Origin: an uncultured Methanobrevibacter sp.
GTDB lineage: Archaea; Methanobacteriota; Methanobacteria; Methanobacteriales; Methanobacteriaceae
Assembly (NCBI RefSeq): GCF_900316895.1
Contig: NZ_ONER01000064.1
Span: 1-8,380, forward strand
Direction: 5' to 3'
DNA: 8,380 nt
The notes below the pieces were generated by a model that did not search any database, was not told the origin of the DNA, and saw only the letters and a list, made by a program, of their open reading frames with translations. Positions 1-5,969 of the stretch are shown in pieces; positions within the stretch are counted from its first letter, which is position 1, and each line of letters begins with the position of its first letter. A program made the translations under genes and the position numbers.

Positions 1-581
1 TATTTGATTACTTTACTTTTGATGATTTCCACTCTTTTGAGAGGGTAGATTTTTTTAGCGTTGTGGTAAATTTCAGATGCTAATTTACCGTTTACACAAA
101 CAGTCACTAATTCATCAAATGATCTTTCAGCAGCTGCTTCAACGAGTAAATCTTCGATGGTTTTTCTCATGAATCTTTGTTGGGAAGATTTAGCTCTTCT
201 GATGGTTACTGCTAAAACTTGTAATTTTAACTTGCGGTCATCTTTGGTTTTGACTATAGCGGAAGCATCGATTCTGGAAGTTCCTCTTCTGATCATACTT
301 CTTACATAGTCGGTAGTTGTTTTGTGACCTGTAAATTTGGTGTTTGCAACATTACCTGCAACATTGTCAATTTCAAACCTGAGTTTGATGTATTGTTTTG
401 AGAAGTCTCCGGTTAATTCCCTCATGGTAACTTCTACTCCTCTACCAATGAGAAGTTCCGGATCTTTAGCTGGAGTTTCTCCAATTTCTTTGTCTTCAAA
501 GTTCACTGGTGTTTTGATAGTGTACCAGGACTTTTCTTTCCATGTATCACGTACTCTACGTCTTGCTTTTGCTTTTGCCAT
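1..581 (-). CDS. rps3ae: 30S ribosomal protein S3Ae (eS1), 3' end at window edge
   Basis: Archaeal/eukaryotic-type small-subunit ribosomal protein. I read 193 codons leftward from an ATG at 581. The family features seen are a basic N-terminus (MAKAKARRRVRDTWKEKSWY), TGDF at 57-60, KFTGH at 82-86, RRGTSRID around 98-105, IRRAKSSQQ at 127-135 and a C-terminal block, KLASEIYHNAKKIYPLKRVE, at about 166-185. The ribosome binding site is a weak GGTTGAT 3-9 bases before the ATG. The last visible codon begins TA, so it is either a stop (TAA/TAG) or Tyr. Because the protein already has about the usual family length, a stop is more likely, and the gene may be complete to within one base. It is preceded by an AT-rich spacer with TATA-like sequence and appears to have its own promoter. 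Confidence 0.95.
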   Translation of the reverse strand, partial: MAKAKARRRVRDTWKEKSWYTIKTPVNFEDKEIGETPAKDPELLIGRGVEVTMRELTGDFSKQYIKLRFEIDNVAGNVANTKFTGHKTTTDYVRSMIRRGTSRIDASAIVKTKDDRKLKLQVLAVTIRRAKSSQQRFMRKTIEDLLVEAAAERSFDELVTVCVNGKLASEIYHNAKKIYPLKRVEIIKSKVIK

Positions 582-600
582 TATATCAACCGTTTATAAT

Positions 601-626
601 TATATATTTATATATTGTAATATAGC
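601..626 (-). promoter_or_regulatory. TATA-rich promoter region of rps3ae
   Basis: On the minus strand this stretch reads as overlapping TATA-like elements. TATATAAA spans 614-607, and CTATATTA lies slightly upstream. The first would place the start of transcription almost at the ATG; the second would leave a short leader that keeps the GGTTGAT ribosome binding site. The sequence does not decide between them. Confidence 0.45.
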
Positions 627-835
627 GTTTCGCCATTAAAATTTTAAAAATAGTCTCAAAATTAAGTATACTACTTAAATTAAACTGTAAAAATGATTTC
701 AAATAAGTATAGATTTACAATCGTTTATTCGACTATTGTGAGTTATTCTCACGTTATTTTAAGAAAATATTTTTAATTAAGTTTTAATTTATAAAACCCG
801 CCCATAAAGGTTATAATTACTTATTTTATTCATGA

Positions 836-843
836 TATATAAA
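836..843 (-). promoter_or_regulatory. Possible distal TATA box (TTTATATA)
   Basis: The minus strand reads TTTATATA, a good match to the archaeal TATA consensus, preceded by a purine/AT-rich stretch. Transcription would start about 26 bases downstream, near 813. That is just at the base of the bulged GC-loop stem (789-816) and about 230 bases before the S3Ae start codon. The element is nearly symmetrical, so its direction is not certain. Confidence 0.25.
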
Positions 844-940
844 GATTATTGAAATTTCACCAATACGTGAAAAATTTTAAAAAAATAAAAATAATAAATT
901 TTCATCCCAAAATAATAAGTTTTACGAAAGATGAAAATCT

Positions 941-965
941 GAGCTTGAAATTTAAAATCAAGCTC
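941..965 (-). terminator. Hairpin with T-rich tail, likely end of the rtcB cluster transcript
   Basis: GAGCTTGA at 941-948 pairs perfectly with TCAAGCTC at 958-965 across a 9-base loop. Read on the minus strand, the stem lies about 54 bases after the stop codon of the NifX-like gene and is followed by a T-rich run. Archaea usually terminate at U tracts with or without a stem, so this is plausible but not proven. Confidence 0.4.
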
Positions 966-975
966 TTAAAATGTA

Positions 976-994
976 TATTGTAAATGTTACAATA
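976..994. repeat. 8-bp inverted repeat TATTGTAA-ATG-TTACAATA
   Basis: This is a perfect 8-bp inverted repeat with a 3-base centre, just after the NifX-like gene. The half-site TATTGTAA also occurs at 613-620 in the rps3ae promoter region, and a related TACAATATA occurs at 1010-1018. It could be a 3' hairpin or a regulator site. AT-rich composition makes chance occurrence possible. Confidence 0.35.
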
Positions 995-1018
995 GACTGA
1001 AAAAATGTATACAATATA

Positions 1019-1339
1019 TCATTTCTTCATGAATTCGACATGATCAATGTACCTTTTGAGGACATCATCAATCGGCCCTTCATCCATGACCAGTTTGATA
1101 CCTGCATCTTCAGCCTTGATTTTGGATTTGAATCCATATTGAACTGCAATCAAAACATCACAATCACTGCAGGTTTTGATTACCTTTCCGCCCTGATGCT
1201 TTGCATCGTCAGCGATTTCAATGTCCCTTTGCTCGACAAAGTTCAATTCACCATCATAATCATAGATGAAAACTGACTTTCCCCTGCCGAGGTGAAGGTC
1301 CACATTTTCACCGTCGGAAGACACTACAGCCAAACGCAT
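1019..1339 (-). CDS. NifX/NifB C-terminal-type (dinitrogenase FeMo-cofactor binding family) protein
   Basis: This 106-residue protein consists of one domain of the family that includes NifX, NafY and the C-terminus of NifB. Those proteins bind iron-molybdenum cofactor or precursor clusters, and many stand-alone archaeal members have no known role. Visible features are the opening strand MRLAVVSSDG, the DLHLGRGKSVFIYD block (residues 14-27, with His16), HQGG at 48-51, and TCSDCDVLIA at 56-65 with Cys57 and Cys60. A terminal helix rich in charged residues follows. Translation starts at an ATG preceded by GGTGA, a good archaeal ribosome binding site. The gene lies 33 bases after the methylthioinosine phosphorylase and is probably the last gene of that transcript. 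No nitrogenase gene is in view, so a nitrogen-fixation role should not be assumed. Family assignment is firm; the function is unknown. Confidence 0.85.
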   Translation of the reverse strand: MRLAVVSSDGENVDLHLGRGKSVFIYDYDGELNFVEQRDIEIADDAKHQGGKVIKTCSDCDVLIAVQYGFKSKIKAEDAGIKLVMDEGPIDDVLKRYIDHVEFMKK

Positions 1340-1372
1340 TCTAATTCACCACTCCATTAATTATTTTAATAA

Positions 1373-2140
1373 TTATACTTCAGCACCATCTAATGCATGA
1401 TTGCACATGCAATCTGTGTCATCATCCACATTTTTTATGAAATTGTATATCAGCTCAAGTAGCTCAGCCTCTTTTTTTGCAACCATTTCAAAGACTTCAT
1501 CGATAGTCAGCTCATCCGGAGAGATTCCTGAAGCGTAATTGGATACTATGCATATTGAATTATAACAGATTTCCCTTTCACGGGCGAGAGTGACTTCAGG
1601 AACGCCAGTCATTCCGACAAGGTCTCCCCCAAGCATTTTGAACATTTTAATCTCTGCAGGAGTCTCGAATCTTGGACCTTCAGTGCATACATATGTTCCG
1701 CCCAGGATGACATCACCTGATTTGGCCAGAACATCCCTCAGGCTTGGACAATATGCTTCGGTTACATCTATATGAACCACCTTATCCTCATAGAATGTCT
1801 TTACCCTGTCCTGTGAGAAATCCAGAAAATCATCAGGAATAACAAATGATCCGGGAGGCATATCCTCATTCATTGAGCCTACAGAGTTTGTTGCGATTAT
1901 TTTTGTGACACCGACATTTTTAAGGGCATCGATATTTGCCCTGAAGTTGATTTTGTGCGGAGGTATTGAATGGCCGGCGGCATGCCTCGGTATGAACGCC
2001 ACATTTTTGCCGAATATCTCCAACATTGAAACTTCCACATCACCATAGTCTGTATGGACTAATTTTTTGGTGCAAGAATCGGCTTTTTGGGTAATCTCAT
2101 ATACCCCACTTCCCCCAATTATGCCTATCAATTTAATCAT
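1373..2140 (-). CDS. S-methyl-5'-thioinosine phosphorylase (MTAP/PNP family)
   Basis: This 255-residue cytosolic enzyme of the MTAP family of nucleoside phosphorylases uses phosphate to split methylthio-purine nucleosides. Motifs seen are IGIIGGSGVYE (6-15), PRHAAGHSIPPHKINFRANI (51-70), ATNSVGSM (83-90), EGPRFETPAE (154-163) and GMTGVPEVTLARE (176-188). In true methylthioadenosine phosphorylases the base-binding loop has Asp (the xDYD motif). Here it reads SNYASG with Asn201, which is typical of members acting on 6-oxopurines. This suggests methylthioinosine, as known for the methanogen enzyme, after deamination of methylthioadenosine. Other 6-oxopurine nucleosides remain possible. A Cys-x-Cys pair (C244, C246) lies near the C-terminus, as in some hyperthermophile relatives. 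The start codon overlaps the rtcB stop by 4 bases (ATGA), indicating translational coupling. No separate promoter is seen. Confidence 0.9.
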   Translation of the reverse strand: MIKLIGIIGGSGVYEITQKADSCTKKLVHTDYGDVEVSMLEIFGKNVAFIPRHAAGHSIPPHKINFRANIDALKNVGVTKIIATNSVGSMNEDMPPGSFVIPDDFLDFSQDRVKTFYEDKVVHIDVTEAYCPSLRDVLAKSGDVILGGTYVCTEGPRFETPAEIKMFKMLGGDLVGMTGVPEVTLAREREICYNSICIVSNYASGISPDELTIDEVFEMVAKKEAELLELIYNFIKNVDDDTDCMCNHALDGAEV

Positions 2141-3585
2141 CCTTTACATACTGATAATGGTTTGACTTTTGCAACAAGTTTTGCAATTCCGGTACTGTCG
2201 GATACTCGAACTACACTGTCGACGTCCTTATATGCACCAGGAGCCTCTTCCTCAATCACATGTTTGCTGGTTGCCTTGATTTTGATGCCTTTTGCCGCCA
2301 AATCGTCTGTAATCTCATCAGCATCGAAATCCTTTTTGGCCTTTGAACGTGAAAGTATTCTGCCTGCACCATGAGCGGTAGAGCCGAAAGTCTCTTCCAT
2401 TGCAGTTTCTGTTCCGCACAATACATATGAAGCGGTTCCCATTGTACCCGGAATAAGTACAGGCTGACCGACTTCCCTGTATTTTTCAGGAACTTCCTCC
2501 CTTCCCGGACCGAATGCCCTTGTAGCGCCTTTCCTGTGAACGAGAAGTTCCTCTTCACGATTGTAGACCTTATGCCTTTCCATTTTGGCGATGTTGTGAG
2601 CCACATCATAGACAATGCCCATTTCCATGTCTTCGGCAGATTTGCCAAGGACTTCCTCGAAGGTTTCCCTTACCCAATGGGTCATCATCTGACGGTTTGC
2701 CCATGCGTAATTGGCCGCTGCAGCCATTGCCTGGATATAATCCTGAGCTTCCTTGGAATCAAGCGGTGCACAGGCCAGCTGTCTGTCATTAATGTTGATT
2801 TTGTACTTCTTGTAGGCCTTGTCCATGATTCTGAGATAATCGGAACATATCTGATGTCCGCATCCTCTTGAGCCTGTGTGAATCATGACGACAATCATTC
2901 CTTCCTTAAGGCCATAGACTTCAGCCACCTTTTCATCATAGATTTCATCGACTATTTGAATTTCCAAAAAGTGATTTCCGGAACCAAGAGACCCTAATTG
3001 TGGAATTCCTCTTTTTTTGGCCTTGTCAGACACGATGCTTGAATCCGCATCAAGCATTCTTCCGTTTTCTTCAAGTACTTCCAGATCTTCTTCCCAACCG
3101 TAGCCGTTTTTGACAGCCCATTCGGCTCCGTAGTCAAGAACATCGTTGATTTCATCTTGCTCGAGTCTGATTTTGCCTTTGCTTCCCACACCTGAAGGTA
3201 TGTTTTTGAAAAGCTTTTCGGTCAATTCGTCAAGCTTGTCCTCAATGTCTGCCATGCCCAGGTTGGAGCGGATCATTCTGACACCACAGTTTATGTCGAA
3301 TCCCACTCCTCCAGGAGAGACTATACCGTTTCTAAGGGAGAATGCTGCCACTCCACCGATTGGAAAACCGTATCCGAAGTGAATGTCAGGCAGTCCTATT
3401 GAGTATCTCTGAACCCCCGGAAGACATGCCACATTGACAATCTGCTCGATGGCCCCTTCCTCCAAATCGTCAATAAATTCATCAGCTATATAAAACCTCC
3501 CTGAGGCCCTCATTGATTTGTTATAGGAGCCAGGGATTTCATAAACGTTATCTCTAACTTTTTTAATTTCATCTTTAATGCTCAT
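2137..3585 (-). CDS. rtcB: RtcB RNA ligase (tRNA-splicing ligase), intein-free
   Basis: GTP- and Mn2+-dependent 3'-phosphate/5'-hydroxyl RNA ligase that joins tRNA halves after intron removal and repairs cleaved RNA. The 482-residue length is that of a full archaeal enzyme without the intein found in some relatives. All key residues known from the Pyrococcus enzyme can be placed. These are Asp97 and Cys100 in GFDINCGVR, Asn204 and His205 in GSGNHF, His236 in HTGSRG, and His330 in VAHN. The guanylylated histidine is His405 in STAHGAGR. HRKGATRAFGPG (350-361) and GTMGTASYVLCGT (380-392) are also intact. An ATG preceded by GTGAT supports the start. The gene follows a small membrane protein gene by 68 bases and overlaps the downstream phosphorylase. 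Its cofactor archease is encoded two genes upstream, which supports the assignment. Confidence 0.97.
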   Translation of the reverse strand: MSIKDEIKKVRDNVYEIPGSYNKSMRASGRFYIADEFIDDLEEGAIEQIVNVACLPGVQRYSIGLPDIHFGYGFPIGGVAAFSLRNGIVSPGGVGFDINCGVRMIRSNLGMADIEDKLDELTEKLFKNIPSGVGSKGKIRLEQDEINDVLDYGAEWAVKNGYGWEEDLEVLEENGRMLDADSSIVSDKAKKRGIPQLGSLGSGNHFLEIQIVDEIYDEKVAEVYGLKEGMIVVMIHTGSRGCGHQICSDYLRIMDKAYKKYKININDRQLACAPLDSKEAQDYIQAMAAAANYAWANRQMMTHWVRETFEEVLGKSAEDMEMGIVYDVAHNIAKMERHKVYNREEELLVHRKGATRAFGPGREEVPEKYREVGQPVLIPGTMGTASYVLCGTETAMEETFGSTAHGAGRILSRSKAKKDFDADEITDDLAAKGIKIKATSKHVIEEEAPGAYKDVDSVVRVSDSTGIAKLVAKVKPLSVCKG

Positions 3586-3653
3586 AGTATCACAAAAATA
3601 TTATGTTTTAATATATATTCATGGTGTTTAAATAAGGTTTTGGTGAACAAGAA
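3586..3653 (-). promoter_or_regulatory. Probable rtcB promoter and ribosome binding site
   Basis: The 68-base spacer contains GTGAT shortly before the rtcB ATG. Upstream there are two TATA-like elements on the minus strand. TTATTTAA is near 3635-3627; ATATATATT is near 3618-3610. The first would leave a leader of about 20 bases that keeps the ribosome binding site, so it is preferred. This suggests rtcB can be transcribed separately from the gene before it. Confidence 0.4.
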
Positions 3654-3974
3654 CTATTTTCTGAACAGTGCTGAAACTCCGGCAACAAGCAGAAATATTG
3701 CGCTTATCACATTGATGTAGTCTGAACCCACTATGACAAACATTGTGGCTATGACGAATCCTATTCCCGCCATGTTCGGATTTTTTCTAACGTAATATGT
3801 TGAAGCCAGCCCTAAAATAGATGCCAGAATTGCAACAATGCCTAAAAATGGGGCATGTGTCGGTCCGACACTTTTCAAAAATATTAGAAATGATCCTGAA
3901 AAAATTCCAATGATTGAGCCTATGATACCCATAATCATTTCAAAGTTTCTTGAGATGATTTTAATCTTTTTCAT
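3654..3974 (-). CDS. Small four-helix membrane protein, function unknown
   Basis: A 106-residue hydrophobic protein. It has a short basic N-terminus (MKKIKIISRN) and four predicted membrane segments at about 12-34, 42-62, 68-83 and 86-104, and ends in a basic FRK. The pattern of a Glu near the first helix (FEMIMGIIG) and Gly-rich helices resembles the DUF4064 type of small membrane proteins, but I cannot confirm that family. It sits between archease and rtcB in the same orientation. A TATA box (TTTATATA, 4005-3998) lies about 27 bases before the ATG with no Shine-Dalgarno-like sequence. That spacing suggests a leaderless mRNA and independent transcription, so its place in the RNA-repair cluster may be incidental. 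Confidence 0.8.
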   Translation of the reverse strand: MKKIKIISRNFEMIMGIIGSIIGIFSGSFLIFLKSVGPTHAPFLGIVAILASILGLASTYYVRKNPNMAGIGFVIATMFVIVGSDYINVISAIFLLVAGVSALFRK

Positions 3975-3997
3975 GATTATAACTATATTTGGAATAT

Positions 3998-4005
3998 TAT
4001 ATAAA
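3998..4005 (-). promoter_or_regulatory. TATA box for leaderless small membrane protein gene
   Basis: The minus strand reads TTTATATA, centred about 27 bases before the A of the ATG at 3974. This is the spacing expected if transcription begins at the start codon. No ribosome binding site lies between them. Confidence 0.5.
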
Positions 4006-4068
4006 GAATACCCATTTCCAACAAAAACAGTTTATCGGCTGAATCGATGCCAAATTTTTGAGATAATT

Positions 4069-4482
4069 CTACAAATCGACAATGGCCTGGACTTCGACAT
4101 GGTCAGTTTTTTTAACCGCCATCTTATGAAATGTTATTGCCTTGATTTCGGTTTTCCTTTCATGCTTGTCCCAATTTATCTCCTCACCTTTGATTTTGGC
4201 TTTCAGATGGAAGTTTTCATCGATTTTGACATCAAAGCGGCTGAACAGCATGAATTCAGTTTCATGATAGAACAGAAGCTCCTCCAAAAAGTCATACAAA
4301 AGAGACACTTCGTCTTCTGATGTTACTTCAAACTCTATTTCATCCAATGGAGTTATGTTGGAAGTGTCTGATATTATGTTAAATATGGCCAGACCTGCAT
4401 TTTCAAAGGCTTCATTTATATCATTTCCATATGCCTTAAGGCCAATATCGGCCGTTGCTTCAAAATATTCATATTTTTTCAT
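4069..4482 (-). CDS. Archease, RtcB activating protein
   Basis: A 137-residue protein of the archease family. It speeds RtcB turnover by promoting guanylylation of the ligase and broadening its nucleotide use. Visible family features are TADIG at 10-14 with metal-binding Asp12, and an acidic helix, VSLLYDFLEELLFYHE, at 59-74. KGEEINWDKHERKTEIKAITFH follows at 98-119, and the near-terminal Asp136 lies in IVDL. Many archeases have His just before the TAD motif; here it is Ala9, a small deviation. Translation starts at an ATG with GGTGA upstream. The gene is divergent from a small plus-strand membrane peptide gene across a 98-base spacer. It precedes a membrane protein gene and rtcB on the same strand, in line with the known archease-RtcB partnership. 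Confidence 0.94.
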   Translation of the reverse strand: MKKYEYFEATADIGLKAYGNDINEAFENAGLAIFNIISDTSNITPLDEIEFEVTSEDEVSLLYDFLEELLFYHETEFMLFSRFDVKIDENFHLKAKIKGEEINWDKHERKTEIKAITFHKMAVKKTDHVEVQAIVDL

Positions 4483-4540
4483 AGAGATTTCACCATAAAT
4501 GTAAAAATTATATTACTTTTCAAATGCTCTCACTCTTTGC

Positions 4541-4548
4541 TTATATAT
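4541..4548 (+). promoter_or_regulatory. Symmetrical TATA box in divergent spacer
   Basis: TTATATAT lies about 36 bases before the ATG of the small plus-strand gene, so RNA would start near 4570. That leaves a short leader with GTGAT as ribosome binding site. Because the element is nearly palindromic, it could also serve archease in the other direction with a leader of about 37 bases carrying GGTGA. A second AT-rich candidate for archease lies near 4507-4516. Confidence 0.45.
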
Positions 4549-4580
4549 GTACTTTTTACAATTTTAAATTAGTGATTAAA

Positions 4581-4757
4581 ATGTTAGGAAATAAAGACAC
4601 CACACTTCAAGTAGATTTAAGAAAAAGAAATTCAATGAAAGACGAAATACTATATAGCAATTTGGACATTCAATCTTGCATGGTAGTTCTTGTAGTTATA
4701 GCAGGACTACTTTTATCTGTTATTTCAGTTGTAGCAGCTCAAGCTCCAATTATCTAA
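4581..4757 (+). CDS. 58-residue orphan membrane peptide
   Basis: I do not recognise this protein. The polar, charged N-terminal half (residues 1-30; LRKRNSMKDE at 13-22) is followed by Cys33. A single hydrophobic segment at about 34-53 and a short tail AQAPII complete it, giving a probable single-pass membrane peptide. The frame also extends upstream to an ATG at 4524. I chose the ATG at 4581 because GTGAT sits 4-8 bases before it and a TATA box (4541-4548) lies at proper distance upstream; the longer form would start before that TATA box. It is the only complete gene on the plus strand and appears more AT-rich than its neighbours, so it may be lineage-specific. It converges on cdc6. Its 3' region is complementary to part of its own coding sequence (see 4666-4827). 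Confidence 0.65.
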   Translation: MLGNKDTTLQVDLRKRNSMKDEILYSNLDIQSCMVVLVVIAGLLLSVISVVAAQAPII

Positions 4758-4827
4758 ATTGGACATTCGATGCCAAACCCTTTTAGTTGCACATTAGACT
4801 ACTGCTACCATGCAAGCACTCTAATGT
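4666..4827 (+). repeat. Long-range inverted repeat linking small gene and its 3' region, with competing hairpin
   Basis: CTTGCATGGTAG at 4675-4686, inside the peptide gene, is perfectly complementary to CTACCATGCAAG at 4805-4816 after its stop. The pairing continues beyond an internal loop, with ACATT at 4666-4670 matching AATGT at 4823-4827. The same 3' arm can instead form a local 8-bp hairpin (4791-4798 with 4820-4827). A 13-base direct repeat with one mismatch (TTGGACATTC[A/G]AT) is at 4662-4674 and 4759-4771. The two folds are mutually exclusive. Confidence 0.5.
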
Positions 4828-4831
4828 TAAC

Positions 4832-4845
4832 AAAAACTAATTTCC
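4832..4845 (-). terminator. T-rich tract after cdc6
   Basis: On the minus strand a T-rich run that includes TTTTTG begins about 15 bases after the cdc6 stop codon. It is followed by the 8-bp hairpin at 4791-4827. Archaeal termination commonly occurs at such U tracts. The tract lies in the convergent spacer between cdc6 and the small plus-strand gene. Confidence 0.3.
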
Positions 4846-4859
4846 CACATACAGGAAAA

Positions 4860-5969
4860 CTATATTACATAGTCATCGGGGTTGAAACGCAATATAATTT
4901 CCCTGGAATTTCCTCTAACCCCTTTTCCTGTATACTTGGTATCGATCAATCTTACGAATTCCAGCTTATCGATTGCACGGTTAAATGATGCATAGCTGGA
5001 ACCTGTTTTTTCCTTATACTTTTCAGCCAGTTCACCTGCAGAGCACATTCCTTCATTATCTGCAATCATTTTTAAGATGTCCCTTTCAGTATCGTTCAAA
5101 CCTTTCAATGTTTCAGAGACATTGACTGATACCAGAGACTCGATTGCCTTGTCAAAATGCTCCTGGGTTATTTCACGGCTGGCATCGGCTTCGGCAATGT
5201 TGCCGCATGATTTCAAAAGGTTGATTCCAACCCTCAAATCCCCATTCTCAAAGGTGTACATTGAAACCTGCTCAAGTATGTCATCCGGCAGAACATTCGG
5301 GAAAAAGCCTGCCTTTACACGGTCCCTTAAGATATCCTCTATTTCGGAATGAGTGTATAATGGGAATACGATTTCCTGGGGAATGAATACGGTATTCACG
5401 TTCTTGTCAAAGGAATACTTGAATTCCAGATCTGACATTATTGCAAAAATAGAAGTCCTCACTCCAGGATATTCCTCGTATGCCCTGAGCAAATCATAAA
5501 ATACCTTATTTGCATTTTTAGATTGAATCAGGTAGTTGACGTCATCCAATGCAACCACAAGTGACTTGTCGTTTTTCTGAAGGTCCTTCATGATTTTGTC
5601 ATAGACTCTTGAAAAAGGAATTCCTGTTTCGGGAGGGGCATGGCCAAAAATCTTTTTATGTATTTGTGAAAAGATTCCGAAACGTGTTGTGTGCAATTGG
5701 CAGTTTATATAGACGCATACGACCTTTTCAGTGTTCTTTTCAACAAGCTCATAGACCTTTCTCATTGATGTTGTCTTTCCTGTTGCAGGTGAGCCTAAAA
5801 TAACTGCATTTGAAGGTTTGCCCCCTCTCATGGCAGGTCTTATCGCTATTGCCATTGCTTCCATTTGAGTATCCCTGTAATTGAAGTTTTGAGGGACATA
5901 GTCCGGATCAAAAGCATTTATGTCTTGAAAAAGACTTTCATCAGCCATCAAAATATCTTCTATTCCCAT
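4860..5969 (-). CDS. Orc1/Cdc6-family replication initiator AAA+ ATPase
   Basis: A 369-residue protein of the archaeal Orc1/Cdc6 family, which binds origins and helps load the MCM helicase. The AAA+ domain spans about 35-275. It has Walker A GSPATGKTT (59-67), Walker B VVALDD (138-143) and the sensor-2 arginine in GDLRVG (R246). A winged-helix DNA-binding domain covers about 290-365 and ends with a basic wing, TGKGVRGNSREIIL. Two deviations are visible. Walker B has LDD instead of the more usual LDE, and the sensor-1 region reads IMSDLEF without the common ISND asparagine. These suggest a divergent paralogue rather than the main origin-binding copy (inference). It follows mptE by 23 bases without a clear ribosome binding site and is probably cotranscribed. 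An alternative start is Met8. Confidence 0.9.
   Translation of the reverse strand: MGIEDILMADESLFQDINAFDPDYVPQNFNYRDTQMEAMAIAIRPAMRGGKPSNAVILGSPATGKTTSMRKVYELVEKNTEKVVCVYINCQLHTTRFGIFSQIHKKIFGHAPPETGIPFSRVYDKIMKDLQKNDKSLVVALDDVNYLIQSKNANKVFYDLLRAYEEYPGVRTSIFAIMSDLEFKYSFDKNVNTVFIPQEIVFPLYTHSEIEDILRDRVKAGFFPNVLPDDILEQVSMYTFENGDLRVGINLLKSCGNIAEADASREITQEHFDKAIESLVSVNVSETLKGLNDTERDILKMIADNEGMCSAGELAEKYKEKTGSSYASFNRAIDKLEFVRLIDTKYTGKGVRGNSREIILRFNPDDYVI

Larger units (their letters stand above)
582..1018. other. 437-base AT-rich spacer with several hairpins, no convincing gene
   Basis: No ORF here looks like a gene. The spacer holds several inverted repeats. These are a 7-bp pair at 662-668/672-678, GTGAG/CTCAC at 738-742/748-752, and a bulged stem around a GC-rich loop at 789-816. 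Further ones are TTTCAC/GTGAAA at 855-860/867-872, an 8-bp pair at 941-948/958-965, and an 8-bp pair at 976-983/987-994. A good TATA box on the minus strand (TTTATATA, 843-836) could start an RNA near 813. This could be a long leader for rps3ae, a small RNA, or only AT-rich DNA that folds by chance. Confidence 0.5.

Noticed and set aside
693..776. 27-codon plus-strand ORF in the large spacer
   Set aside because: It has no ribosome binding site, a composition expected from AT-rich DNA, and a length easily reached by chance. A 14-codon minus-strand ORF at about 833-789 was dismissed for the same reasons.
1019..1339. Reading the NifX-like gene as evidence for nitrogen fixation
   Set aside because: No nifHDK or other nitrogenase gene is present in the window, and stand-alone members of this family are widespread in non-fixing archaea.
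1358..1375. 8-bp AT-only palindrome between the phosphorylase and NifX-like genes
   Set aside because: It is pure A/T with a 2-base centre that cannot form a good loop, and overlaps the stop codon; probably low complexity.
2256..2648. 130-residue minus-strand frame within rtcB, and other long frames over rtcB, mptE and archease
   Set aside because: They overlap strongly conserved genes in other frames, and their translations show no family motifs.
4524..4580. Longer form of the small plus-strand peptide from an ATG at 4524
   Set aside because: It would start before the TATA box at 4541-4548 and has no ribosome binding site, while the ATG at 4581 has GTGAT.
4758..4859. Replication origin beside cdc6
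   Set aside because: The spacer has no repeated ORB-like motifs or AT-rich unwinding tract with flanking repeats. Its repeats relate to the small peptide gene instead.
4849..4933. 11-bp inverted repeat between 4849-4859, just after the cdc6 stop, and 4923-4933 inside the gene
   Set aside because: One arm is fixed by codons of the conserved wing, and by rough estimate about one repeat of this size and spacing could occur by chance in a window this long.
4770..4988. Plus-strand frame of 72 residues after the small peptide gene
   Set aside because: Most of it is antisense to the conserved C-terminal winged helix of cdc6, and no ribosome binding site is visible.
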